Assembly (NCBI GenBank): GCA_007922225.1
Contig: ML679956.1
Coordinates: forward strand, 21,330,689-21,394,688
Reading direction: 5' to 3'
Length of the DNA: 64,000 bases
Source: Emydura subglobosa
Lineage: Eukaryota; Chordata; Testudines; Chelidae
The translations under genes and the position numbers were made by a program. Positions 43,991-54,790 of the stretch are shown here, piece after piece; positions within the stretch are counted from its first letter, which is position 1, and each line of letters begins with the position of its first letter. Under the pieces are notes generated by a model, which ran no database searches, was not told the origin of the DNA, and saw only the letters and a program-made list of their open reading frames with translations.

Positions 43991-45370
43991 AATAAAAAAA
44001 TCCACATGCAGTATATGCCCTGAAGAGAATAAGATTGAAAGAACTACATGCAACAGATATTAGTCATGTTGATTATTTTGCTATTGGAAGTCACTCAGGA
44101 ATCAGTGATGGGTGCAGTATAAGCATATGAATAGAACTGAAGAATACCTAGGCCTCATGGTTCATTGCTAAGGTGCGAAGGCATCTTTCACTGCAATTTT
44201 TAAAAAATTGTTTATGTTGCTGATTTTTCCAGCAGTGGGGATATTTGCTTTTCACAGCTCTGATCAGTGACAGTGATGGCCAAAATTCAGTTTACTTTAG
44301 AGAAATCCAAAAAAGTCTGAAGAATTAACTGAGGCTTATCTGAAATATCCTTTGGAAGCACTCGATTGGGAGCCTGAGAAGATGTAGGGAGAAGAGAAGC
44401 TCTTTAAACACTTCAGTCATGGGACTGCTGATTGCTTGTCCTCAGATGTAACAAGGCACATTTGTGATCAAATAGCATTTGTCAGACTCTCTCTGGCTCA
44501 CAATTAACTCTGGGTACTTTAAAATAAACTTTATACTGTTAATTCACTGTACTTAAACCAGACTAAAGCTGTAGGTCACACATGAATGTTTGCTCACTTC
44601 ATTATTTCTGCATCAGCTTTCTTCTATCCAGCCTTCATTAATACTTTATATACATATGTAAAAATGTAAACATTTAGCTATTGTACCTACCTGGATTATG
44701 CAAAGGTCCATATTATTTTTTAAGCAGACCCTGGCAAATCTACACCATATAGAAAACCAGTGCATTAGTTTCCAGTGCAAGAATACAATATGAGTGAATA
44801 AGAAATGTAGCAAACGTACCTGGCTTGAAAATAATATAATTATATTTTTATACCATCCAAAACACAAAGAGTCTTCTTCAGTGTCTAGCTCAATAAATTT
44901 AGAAAGAATAGGACTGATTCTGATTTCACACTGGTGTAAACCAGGAGGAACTGCACTGAAATAAATGGAAATACATTGATGAAAGTAAGATCAGAATCAG
45001 GGTTACTTGCCCCTTTATATGAGAAATAATTAGGACAGGGTTTGCTCATACACATGTATGTTCAGGATCCTTTTTTTTTTTTTTTAAGCTGTTTGGCAGT
45101 ATTTCAAATTCTCTCTCTCACTACAAAGATTTTAGTGGCAGCTGCTTTAAAGGTGACCTATACAGGATTTTTTTAAAATTGAATTTGTGCCAGTTTTTGC
45201 TTCTTTTTTATTATAAAGACAGAAAAAAAATTTAAATAAACATTTTTGTTTGTTTTTTTCTGTCCTAGAAATATCAAAAATGTCAAGTTTGTTCTTTCCT
45301 GGGTTTGTTTGAGGACCTCTGGCATCTTTTCCATGTGTAAGTACCTATACATAGAGAAAGTCACCTCTCA
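43991..45370. other. Unassigned AT-rich sequence
   Basis: No gene recognised. It includes one palindromic fossil (44914-45000) and a T15 run (45071-45085). Confidence 0.5.
44914..45000. repeat. Palindromic MITE fossil
   Basis: The ends are CTGATTCTGATTTCACAC and its partner GTAAGATCAGAATCAG (imperfect). Inside it is GGTGTAAACCAGGAGGAACT. Same class as the other palindromes. Confidence 0.45.
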
Positions 45371-46030
45371 TCCTTCTCTTCAATAAGCAGAATGGATTGA
45401 GTTCTTTTAGCATATAAAGGCTGGTTTTCTAGCCCTGGATCATTTTTGTGACCCTCCTTTGAATTTCTCCAATATTTCTACATTCTTCTTGAAGTGTGGA
45501 CACCACAACTGGGCCCAGTATTCTAGTAGCAGTCTTACCAATGCTGTGTACAGAGATAAGATCACTTCCCTATTTCTACATGATACTCCCCTTTCTATAA
45601 ATCCAAGAATCGCATTAGCCCCTTTAGTCAGCATTGCACTGAGAGTTTATGTTGAAGTGGTTATCTTCAGTGACCTCTACATCCTTTACTGATTCACGGC
45701 TTTCCAAGATGGCCTTAGTTTCCAGATGTAGTATCTTGCATTTGGCTATATTAAAATGCATTTTGTTTGATTATGACCTTTTAACCAGCTCATTCAGATC
45801 AGTCTGTAACTGTATCCTGTCCTCATTATTTACTACCCCACCAATCTTTGTGTTATCTGCAAATTTTACCAGAAAAGATTTTATATCATCATCTAACTTG
45901 ATAAAAATATTGAATATCTTTGGACCAAGATTCCGGAGGGACACTGCTCAAAACACCCACTCACTGATATCTCCCCATTACCAACTACATTTTGAGATCT
46001 GCATGTAAATCACTTAGTTTTTAATCCATC
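45371..46030 (-). pseudogene. CR1 LINE, 3' part, interrupted by a solo LTR
   Basis: A CR1 copy on -. From its 3' end near 45371, the region 45440-45634 reads ANAILGFIERGVSCRNREVI, then YTALVRLLLEYWAQLWCPHF and KNVEILEKF, the CR1 C-terminal domain. Upstream, near 45720-46010, the preceding domain appears at nucleotide level. The copy stops at 46030 where the LTR begins and resumes at 47171. Joining CCATC to TAATGTGTG gives back the expected CR1 order. Confidence 0.85.
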
Positions 46031-46149
46031 TGTAGGCTGGTGGCAAAGTCCAACCGGGGCGTCGCGACCCTTCCTCGGGCCCAGGCTCCGAGGAAGGCCA
46101 TAGCGCCTTGGTTAAGAGGAATAAGCAGTGCTGATTACAAGTCTTTAGC

Positions 46150-46400
46150 CTCAGCCCGAGCAGGGCAGGTTTCCCACACGGCCTGTAGCCCTCTGTCCCT
46201 CACGTAGGGCTGGGCTGATAAGGAATCTATAGCCCCAGCCTTCTAACAGGTGGGCTAGCAAGCAGTCTGATGCCCACAGCCCTCAGGCAAAGGTAGTCTG
46301 TAGCCCCTGGCCCTCGAGCAGGGCAGGGCAGGCCAAAGCAGTCTGTAGCCCCCGGCCTTCAGGCAGGCAGGGCTGGTAAGCTTGGTATCCTCTGGCAGGC
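46150..46400. repeat. Minisatellite inside solo LTR
   Basis: About five degenerate units of roughly 45-55 bp, sharing GTCTGTAGCCC and GGGCAGGGC-type words (46155, 46213, 46265, 46302 and 46342). Confidence 0.7.
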
Positions 46401-46498
46401 AGGTTCAGAGGAGCCAAGCACTCCCAGGGTGGTTAGGGAAGGGGGGAGGGGGATGCAGGCCCACCCCAATCCACTGCGTCCCAGCCTAGGGCCCTATC

Positions 46499-46520
46499 AG
46501 TGGCAAAGTGGTTTGCCACT
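46499..46520. repeat. 9-4-9 palindrome in LTR
   Basis: AGTGGCAAA, spacer GTGG, TTTGCCACT, the same arms as in the LTR at 28589-28610. Confidence 0.9.
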
Positions 46521-46580
46521 GAGTCAGCAGGGCTCCAGCCACAACATGCTGACTGGTTTGGCCACTGCCTCAGCCACTCT

Positions 46581-47045
46581 CTAGTCAGATGTCCCTGGGT
46601 TACTTCCTTCCACCCAGTCCCCAGGTACCTGCATCCAGGTGTCTCCCTCTGGGTCATTGGGGAAGACAGCGAGTGGGAGTCCCACCTGTCCCTCACCGTC
46701 AACTGGCAGCAGGTTCAGGAACTCCTCAGGGTTGTCAGCAGAGGGCAGCTCGTCCAGGTCCCAGGGGGTCCTCTGGCACACCAGGTTCAGTCCGCTCTTG
46801 TGGGTCCCCAACGTTGGGCAGCTCCTCCAGGTCAGGGCCAGCCTCAGGGGGTTTCTCCCACACAGCAGTCTTGGGTAACTGCTCCCAGCTACTAGGGCCC
46901 GGTGGCCCTCTTCATTCACTCGGGCCTGGCGGCCCGGGCAGGCCCTGAAGGCTTTGGTCGGTGGGGAAGTTGCTCCGCACAGCCACAGGACCAGACCGCA
47001 GCCTCGGGGAAGACACATTTGTCTCCAGCAGCAGCTTCCCCCCAA
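46581..47045 (-). other. LTR-embedded open frame, unknown
   Basis: A 154-codon frame on -, opening with TTG (first ATG 10 codons in). It has no resemblance I can name. The C-terminal half is acidic and contains DLDELPSADNPEEFLNLLP, GLPLAVFPNDPEGD and WVEGSNPGTSD. The related LTR at 28.15 kb has recognisable counterparts in two frames. Evidence for coding is only the shared frame and the mostly synonymous differences over short segments. It may be non-coding GC-rich LTR. Confidence 0.3.
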
Positions 47046-47170
47046 CTGAGCTGCTAGGCTGGCCTTTTATACTGGCCTCTCCTGTCCTGGCTCCACCCCT
47101 TTTCTCCTGGGGTATTCGGCTTGCAGGGCCTTGTTCTGCCCAGCAGGGGGTTTTGCAGGGCCTTGCTACA

Positions 47171-47306
47171 CCATCTAATGTGTGTCCTGTTAATTCCATA
47201 TAATGCAAGTTTATTAATCTAGATGTCATGCAGTTCTAAGTCAAATGCCTTGGAGAAATCCAGGTATACTATATCAATTAGATAAACATATATAGTAAAC
47301 ATATAT

Positions 47307-47338
<32 letters not shown>

Positions 47339-47590
47339 AAATATGTTTGTTTGACAAAATCGGCATAGCAAAATCATGAAACCCTGTTGAGTACCATTAA
47401 TTATATTTTTAGCCTCAAAATTTTGGTCATGGATATCTAATTAACCATTCCATTACTTTTAGCTAGGACTGATGTCAGGTTAACCTGTCTATAGTTCCCT
47501 GAGTTATGCTTTTTAAATATTGGGAGTTGGCAGTCCTCCAGTCTCTTAGAATTTCACCAATTTTCCAAAATTTGTTAATGCAACATCACC
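47171..47590 (-). pseudogene. CR1 LINE, continuation beyond the solo LTR
   Basis: The rest of the CR1 copy at 45371-46030. On - near 47515 it encodes PIFKKHNSGNYRQVNLTSV, matching the CR1 PIFKKGDPGNYRPVSLTS motif. A (GA)n microsatellite (47311-47338) lies inside it. Confidence 0.85.
47311..47338. repeat. (GA)n microsatellite
   Basis: About 14 GA units inside a CR1 remnant. Confidence 0.95.
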
Positions 47591-48446
47591 AATGCAAGTG
47601 GGATTTGTTAATGTGACATCATATTTGACTAATAGTGAGATTCTAAGATGTGCCTCTACCCAGGGTAGGAAGAAAGGCTATAGTGGTTTAAAGTCACCTA
47701 TGCACCCTTCTGGTCCTGTTTTGCTCCAGGGTTATTTCCACAGTGTACCTGAGGGCCTTTTAGGGCCCCTTTATGCCACTCAGGCCCATTACTGGCCATA
47801 CAAGAGTTAGAGCAGAGATGAGGATCTCAGCCTAGATCTCCAGTGATCATGGAATCTTCCTGCCTCGACAAGCCCTGAATTTCAAATATTAAAAACCTTT
47901 TCAGGTCTTCATTGTACATCATGAAAAACAAACAACCCCTCTCTCCCTCAGATATAAGTCTGCTCCCCTGTCCCACGCACTTCTATTTTTAAGTTTGCAG
48001 TCACCTTTAAATTATTGGTAGCCTGTGCTCTTTGTTTTACAGGATTTCATGTTTGCTCCATTTATGTCATATGATTTTTTCAGTGGCAACTTCATCATAC
48101 TTTTTAAGAATCCTGTCTTGAAATTTTAGTGGCTCCAGCTTTATGATCCTGATGTATCTGGATCTCATACATGTCCTAATGTTTCTCATAAAGCCTTTCA
48201 TACCCTGTTTCCATTAGCTCCCAATGGGCACCCTCTTGCTTTGCCATGCCTGCAGCGTGGCCCATTTATCACGATAGCCTATAGTACTGAAGAAAACTTT
48301 TCCTCACCTTCACTTTTCCACATGATGTCAAAATATTGTTAGCTTTTATTAGCCTGTTTCCCAAATGATCTCTCGAAACATACTTTTTACCTGAAGTAAA
48401 ATCGCTGATGTTCCATTACTTTCAGTGGAAATATACTGACTTACGT
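47591..48446. other. Unassigned sequence
   Basis: No gene recognised. Confidence 0.45.
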
Positions 48447-49786
48447 TAACTCACCTCTATTCCTGAAAAAATCATGGAGCAGGTCCTCAAGGAATCCATT
48501 TTAAGGTACTTGGAAGAGAGGAAGGTGATCAGGAACAGTCAACATGGATTCACCAAGGGAAAGTCATGCCTGACCAACCTGATTGCTTTCTATGAAGAGG
48601 TGACCGGCTCTGTGGATGTGGGGAAAGCGGTGGACGTGATATACCTTGACTTTAGCAAAGCTTTTGATACAGTCTCTCACAGTATTCTTATCAGCAAGTT
48701 AAAGAAGTATGGGTTGGATGAATGAACTATAAAATGGATAGAGAACTGGCTAGAGCATAGGGCTTAACGAGTAGTGATCAATGGCTCCATGTCTAGCTGG
48801 CAGCCGGTCACAAGCGGAGTGCCCCAGGGGTCGGTGCTGGGGCCAGTTTTGTTCAACATCTTCATTAATGATCTGGAGGATGGGGTAGATTGCACCCTCA
48901 GCAAATCTGCAGATGACACTAAGCGAGGGAGAGTGGTAGATACCCTGGAAGATAGGGATAGGATACAGAGTGACCTAAACAAACTGGAGGATTGGGCCAA
49001 AAGAAATCTGATGAGGTTCAACAAGGACAAGTGCAGAGTCCTGCACTTTGGACGGAAGAATCCCATGCACAACTACAGACTGGGGACCGATGAGCTAGGC
49101 AGCAGTTCTGCAGAAAAGGACCTGGGGGTAACAGTGGATAAGAAGCTGGATATGAGTCAGCAGTGTACCCTGGTTGCCAACAAGTCTAATAGCATATTGG
49201 GCTGCATTGTAGGAGTATTGCCAGCAGATCGTGGGAAGTGATTATCCCCCTCTATTTGGCATTGGTGAGGCCGCATTTGGAGTATTGTGTCCAGTTTTGG
49301 GCCCCCCCACTAGAAAAAGGATGTGGACAAGTTGGAGAGAGTCCAGTGGAGGGGAACAAAAATGATTATGGGGCTGGAGCACAAGACTTATGAGGAGAGG
49401 CTGAGGGAACTAGGCTTGTTTAGTCTGCAGAAGAGAAGAATGAGGGGGGATTTGATAGCAGCCTTTAACTACCTGAAAGGGAGTTCCAGGGAGGGTGGAA
49501 CTAGGCTGTTCTCAATGGTGGCAGATGACAGAACAAGGAGCAACGGTCTCAAGTTGCAGTGGGAGAGGTCTAGGTTGGACATTAGGAAAAAAATTTTCAC
49601 TAGGAGGGTGGTGAAGGATTGGAATGGGTTACCTAGGGAGGTGGTGGAGTCTCCATCTTTAGAGGTTTTTAAGCTGTGGCTTGACAAAACCCTCGCTGGG
49701 ATTATTTAGCTGAGGTTAGTCCTGCTTTGAGCAGGGGGTTGGACTAGATGACCTCCTGAGGTCCCTTCCAACTCTATGATTCTGTA
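48447..49786 (+). pseudogene. CR1 LINE, best preserved copy, 5'-truncated
   Basis: Starts in the CR1 reverse transcriptase at [10 protein letters not shown] and runs to the 3' terminus CTCTATGATTCTG (49785). Readable motifs: [35 protein letters not shown] (first catalytic motif intact), [32 protein letters not shown] and SADDTK (the FADD box with Phe changed to Ser but both Asp kept). [39 protein letters not shown] and, from 49323, the C-terminal domain [20 protein letters not shown] to [14 protein letters not shown] complete the set. Damage: TGA at 48723-48725, TAA at 48765-48767, and frame breaks between 49240 and 49320. Truncated 5' at the same functional point as the CR1 copy at 36.3 kb. 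The same subfamily as the 6.2 kb copy by protein wording. Confidence 0.95.
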
Positions 49787-51295
49787 ACTGAGGATCAAAC
49801 TAACCATTCCATTGTTTTACCCATGATTGATCTTAATTATTTGTTAATTAATCATTAATTATCTTAATTATTCCAACCTCAACTAATTTAAATTCCTCAT
49901 TAACTGCCAGTCAGGCAATGTAAGCTATGCATTGCACTTCTGCTTCTAGGAAACCTTCAGAAGTCTTTTGATATCTCAAACTTTCAGAAAATTGGAGATT
50001 AACTCTGTGTTTAATAATAGTTACCTGGATCTACCGTAACAGAAAGTACATCAGCTGAAGATCCAGTAAGCTCTGTCCTCTAGAAATATTTTTAAACTTT
50101 TAAAAAAAAAAATCTCTTCTGTGACATTAGATGATTGCTGACTTGTATATTTCTTGAATAATTTTCTCTACACTTGAAGCATACTGTGTATTTCAGCTTA
50201 AAACAATATTTAACACTGCCTTTCACTTTTTTGACATAGCACTATAAAAGCTTCTCTACAAACTATAAATACCACCTTGAAACTAAAAACACTTTTACTG
50301 TACATTTTCCATAAACCAGGGAGTGGCTGCTGCATGGCAAACAGGCAGTCAATTTAAATAGTCTCTCTTTTTGCCTTTCATTAAGTGCTAATTCAGCTCT
50401 TCATCTTTCTCGATTTTCTTTACTCAGTTTCAGGCAATTACTGTGAGGGTCTATGATGTTAATGAGATATGCATAGCAGATTTAAAAATGAAATACCTTT
50501 TTAGGATATGAAGTTCAGTTAATGGAAACATCAACTTGAATAGATGCAAAAAACAGACATCTCTGATATCAGAGCTTGATTGATTTTATAAGTCAGGTGC
50601 TCATATGAATAAGTAACCTTTACTTAGCTCAGGCAGCTTTTTGACAAGAAATTTACACTGATGAGCTCTAAAGGCAGCCTTTTTGTAAGGCACTCTGCTC
50701 TGCATTGTCCCTGATATTTTTAATCTTGCTTGGGTTAATTTTTAAGTAATCTAAATCCATGAAACCCTGGCAGATCTACACATCAACTCAAAACTGCTTC
50801 TATAGCTACTTAGCTTGACAAATTATAAATGACATGGAATTATCCACTGGAACAACCTAACACTTTTACCCAACCCACAAATTGACATTACAGTTTATAG
50901 ACAAAGTGATCACTTTAACAACTCCTAACTATTGTGCTGGAGCATGCCAAAGAAGAAGAATAACTGCTAGCTGAATACTTTCAGGCTAGAATAATAGGTT
51001 ATATTTAAGGATTACAAAATTCCAACCACTCTGGTGCCCTGTCTGTATTTTTTAAAACAATCCAAAAGGGCAATAAAATTACTACGTTTAATATTAAAAA
51101 TTACTATTTTTATAAGCAATATTGATACTAATAAACCAAGAAGACGGGAATTATCTAATTTACCAGTCACATAAATGTTTAGCTTCTTGCCCCAGTAAAT
51201 ATATTGCTCATATGTTCCACTCACTGTTTTATTCTGAGCCTCCATGTTTCCCCTTCCTGCTTGTGCTAACCAGTTTCCTGCCCAGAATATGCTGG
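49787..51295. other. Unassigned AT-rich sequence
   Basis: No gene recognised. The first 150 bases (AACTAACCATTCCATTG) echo a CR1 segment seen at 47440, but too briefly to claim. Confidence 0.45.
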
Positions 51296-52384
51296 TGTGA
51301 CAGAATGTGTGTGTCCGTACCCTACCCACTATTACAATAATCTTTGTTCAAAGTATGCCTTATACGGTATCCTTTGAAAACTCATAATTTGCTGGTCAGT
51401 ATTATCCTGATAAAATGTTTGACAACAGTGTATGTGAAGTTATAAGATTCCACTGTACAGTGTTATTAACACATGGTCCAAAATGAGTTTGGCAAAAAGG
51501 TCTGTCTCATAAAAAACAATATGTGCTCTGCTGAAATTTGCATGAAAGCAGTAAACAGAGTCATAAAACAGGAAGGGAAACAAAGGAAGCTCAAACAGGT
51601 GAGAAAAAAGCAGCAGGGAACATCATCCCCATAGACTTTTTGTCTTCTAGTACCCAGCGAGGAATGTTTTTCCAGAGAGGTACTGAAACAATTAAAAGAA
51701 AGGATAAACATGCCAAGGCACCCCACTCTCTGTCCATCATGTTCATAGCACCTGAAGCGACAAGACAAAGGAAGCATTCATTGGATTCTGGAGAAAGGGG
51801 TCTTGTACTAAGAAGTTTGGTCAGTAAGACTCATGAAAGCATGTGGTGAGAAAACCTTTGCTTTGAATTTAACATAGTTTGTTAGATTAGGTATTAGTTT
51901 CATTTTATCTTTATTTTTCTTGTAGCCATTTCTGACATTTATGCCTCATTACTTCCACTCACTTAAAATCTATCTCTGTGTAGTTAATAATCTCGCTTCA
52001 TTGTTTTATCTAATCCAGTCTGTTTAAATGGAAGTGTTGGGGAACTCCATTTGAGATCGCAAGTTGTGTGCATATTATTTCTATTAAAGACATACTGGAC
52101 TTTATATAAACTTGTATTGTCCAAGAGATGTCTGGTCAGTACAGGACATCCATTCCTGGGGGTGGAAATCTAAGACTGGGAGTGTGTTGGGGTAACCCAG
52201 CCATATAACCAAGGTTGGGAAGAACCAAGGTCTGGCTAATTGGCTGCAGCACACACACAGACACAGCTAAAGGTTCTTTGTGAGCAGTCTTGGCTGTTAC
52301 AAAGCGTTGTAAAGGGCACCTCAGGTTAGAAGGCAGGGATGACACAGTTACTCATTTGTGTGGATTGTACCCTGATATGTCACA
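51296..52384 (+). mobile_element. Solo LTR, 1089 bp, 5 bp duplication
   Basis: Begins TGTGACAGAATGTG and ends TGATATGTCACA, with 7 bp inverted ends (TGTGACA and TGTCACA). It is flanked by GCTGG on both sides (51291-51295 and 52385-52389). A decayed polyadenylation context (TAGTTAATAATCTC near 51982) and the similarity of the following part to 24.43-24.55 kb suggest the + orientation. Frames inside it (51466-51777 -, 51538-51849 +) show no retroviral resemblance. The family differs from that of the LTRs at 28 and 46 kb. Confidence 0.85.
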
Positions 52385-52644
52385 GCTGGTAATAAGTGTA
52401 TTACTTATGAAGGGCTCTAACCCACTAGGAAAATAATCTCCCCTCACTTCCTTGGTTGTGCAACCACATAGACTGAATCTGTTTCCATAAACATGAATGC
52501 AATATTTTATCTTAATTTGATTATATGGTACATTGTCAACATTGCACTATTACCCACACCCTATCACAGAGTCTTAGTTCCACCTATCCACTGTTGCAGT
52601 TATATCAGTCCCTATTGACAATGCTTAAGAAGTCCACCCACACA

Positions 52645-53040
52645 GCTCCTAATATGGAGATTATCTCTTCCCTGAGCAATCCCTCCCTGACAGGACCATT
52701 CTGAAGTTCAGACTTCCAGGAGGACCATTACTGCATTCGGTATTAGCCAATGTCTGGAAGTGAAAGCTAGAGAAATTCAGCATAGAAATAAGATGTGAAT
52801 TTTTAACCGTGAGGGTAATTAAACATTGCAACAACTTATGAATAGATGTTGTGGATTCTCCATCACTTTCAGACTTTAAATCAAGCCTGTACATCTTTCT
52901 AAAATATATGTTGTCACTCAGCCACACATTATGGGCTTGATGCAGGATACACTTGGTGAAATGTTATGGCCTGTGTGATGAAGGACATCAGACTAGATTA
53001 TCATAATGGTCTCTGCTGATTTTAAAATCTATGAATCTAT
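52645..53040 (+). pseudogene. CR1 LINE 3' end fragment
   Basis: A degraded CR1 3' terminus on +. TTTTTAACCGTGAGGGTAAT with AAACATTGCAACAACTTATG corresponds to the CR1 FFTxRVVKHWNxLP region. VDSPSLSDFKSSL corresponds to [13 protein letters not shown]. GACTAGATTATCATAATGGT, then AAATCTATGAATCTATTAG, is the 3' untranslated end. No frame remains open. Confidence 0.7.
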
Positions 53041-53289
53041 TAGTATACATTTTCCCAGGGATAGTCTTTAGGTTCACTCTGTATAATCAAACAAAATTCT
53101 GTGATCATTCATGAGAAGGAACCAGTTTCTTCTCCCTCGCTCCAAATTTAAAGTGTTAGGCTTGGGTAACTGCCCCCAGATCAGCCACAGCATGGCAATT
53201 GCAAGGTGAAAATATTGTGATGTGAAGGTTGTAAATATTGGATTCAGCATGATTTCCAATGGCAGTGAAATATACAGCCAAGGTCCATT

Positions 53290-53500
53290 CACAGGGAAGG
53301 ATACGCTGCTGCTTCTATATGGGTTGCTTCAACTTTAGTGTATGTATGGAGTTTAGCTGCCTTTTGGCAAGGCAGAGTGAAAGAACTTTTGAGATAGCTC
53401 ACTCCTAGCTCATCCAAGGCTTTGAAGACAAAGACCTGGGCTTTCAGCTTTACTTGGGACTGGACTGGCAGTAAGTTGCAGAGTATTAGCATTAAGTGCT
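53290..53500 (-). pseudogene. L2-like LINE fragment (tentative)
   Basis: On - the frame contains NLLPVQSQVKLKAQVFVFKAL then DELGVSYLKSSF, resembling the LHWLPVxxRVxFKxLxLxFKAL...GPxYL motif of L2-type LINE C-termini. Only about 60 codons, so the assignment is weak. Confidence 0.4.
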
Positions 53501-53734
53501 CATATCATTTCACTCCACTTAGAAGACAAACTCCTACTTACTAGATTGAAAGTTTAAAGTTCCTTTGCAGGATGCAGTAGTGTTCCTGAACTTACTGTGG
53601 TAAGAAAAAAAATGTCTGAGCAAAAGGAGGCCTAATATTCAACTCAGTGGCATTTCTCTGTTTGTCTGTCTGTCTGCAATATGATAATTTTTGCATGGCA
53701 AATCTGAAAATTTCAGGGAATGTTCTAGACAAAG

Positions 53735-53965
53735 AGCGAAATTGGGGGAATGTGGGACACTGGCATGGAGGGAGATGGGAGGAATAGGGAGCACACAGAA
53801 CTCCTGTCAGATGGAGAATGGGGGACCCTATTATGGGAGGTAAAGTGGGAATGGGAAGGCACCCAGTGCCAGACATGGTAAAAAGGAAAGGGGGGGATGA
53901 GGCACTCTGGCATGGGAGGATAGAGGGGCTATATAGAGCCCCTGGCATAGGGGGAAACAGGGGAG
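53735..53965. repeat. G-rich minisatellite, left block
   Basis: Irregular units of about 40 bp built on GGCATGGGAGG, GGAATAGGG and AGAGCCCCTGG. The + strand has many runs of three or more G. Confidence 0.65.
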
Positions 53966-54330
53966 CACAAAGTAGAGATGGGTGAATAACAGATTTTTCA
54001 GTTTTATGGCAATTCCAAAAAAAACTGAATAAAATTGTTTTGGCTTGCACTGAAAACAATGTTTTTAAAATTTCTGGTGAATCAAAATGTTTTTTTTTTT
54101 TGTTTTTAAATTGTTTTGGTTGACAAAGATTTTATTTTGAAATAACATTTCATTTTGATTTTCAGCATTTTTTTTTACTTTATACTTTTTTCAAATAAAA
54201 TTAAAGGAAATTTTTAAACAAAAGTCATTTTGAATTGAAAACATGAAACACATGAATTTACGAAATGCTTCAGTGTAATTAAATCTGTATTTTTCACCAA
54301 AAAAGTTATCAAAAATTTTTGCCCAGCTCT
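53966..54330. repeat. A/T-rich interspersed repeat
   Basis: Repeated TTTTGG/TTTTGAAA and GTGAATCAAAATG words ending in GCCCAGCTCTGATC. It is related to 63740-64000: both carry TTAAAGGAAATTTT followed by a CATTTTGAAT-type segment. Non-coding; family not named. Confidence 0.5.
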
Positions 54331-54454
54331 GATCAGTTAGGCTGCTAATGTGCAAAGATGATTCATATCATGCTGTCCAATACTGTCTCATTGTTTCCTT
54401 GTACCCACTGTTTCCTTGTTTACCTGTTTCCATCAATATGGCCTGTTGTCTTAT

Positions 54455-54590
54455 ACTTATATTGTAAGCCCATTGTGGCAGGGACTTTCTTTTTGTTCTG
54501 TATTTCTACAGGACCCAGCATAATGGGGTTCTGGCCCATGATTCAGGCTTCTAGGTGATATAGTATTCAAATTAATAATAAGAACAATAG
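54455..54590 (+). repeat. LINE 3' tail, L3/CR1-like
   Basis: TATTGTAAGCCCATTGTGGC, then GGACCCAGCATAATGGGG, then AAATTAATAATAAG. The same word order as 41936-42066. Confidence 0.5.
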
Positions 54591-54790
54591 GGTATTTGCC
54601 ATGGGAGTGGGGGTGGAGGGAGGAATGGGGAATGCACAGAGCCTCAGGTCTGGGGAGAAAGAATGGGGGGACCTACAGTCCCCTTGCATATCGCAGAGGA
54701 ACAAATGGGGGGCATATAGAGCCTTTGGCATGAGGGAAGGAATGGGGGGAAGGGGGTTGCAGGGAGTCCATTGCCATCTGAATAGTATTC
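54591..54790. repeat. G-rich minisatellite, right block
   Basis: The same units as 53735-53965 (GGAGGGAGGAATGGGG, ATATAGAGCCTTTGGCATGAG) in the same orientation. Confidence 0.65.

Larger units (their letters stand above)
46031..47170 (-). mobile_element. Solo LTR, 1140 bp, in CR1; 5 bp duplication
   Basis: On + it begins TGTAGGCTGG and ends CTTGCTACA, so the outer bases TGTAG/CTACA are inverted. CCATC flanks both sides (46026-46030 and 47171-47175). A TATAAAAGG on - near 47072, about 100 bases inside the 47170 end, gives the minus orientation. It contains the same 9-4-9 palindrome as the LTR at 28 kb (46499-46520), a coding-like frame (46581-47045), and towards its 3' end a run of roughly 45-55 bp tandem repeats (about 46150-46400). 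No internal retroviral genes remain. Confidence 0.88.

Noticed and set aside
46961..47229. Additional frames in the 46-47 kb LTR on both strands
   Set aside because: They overlap the promoter-like part of the LTR in other frames and have no support from the related LTR at 28 kb.
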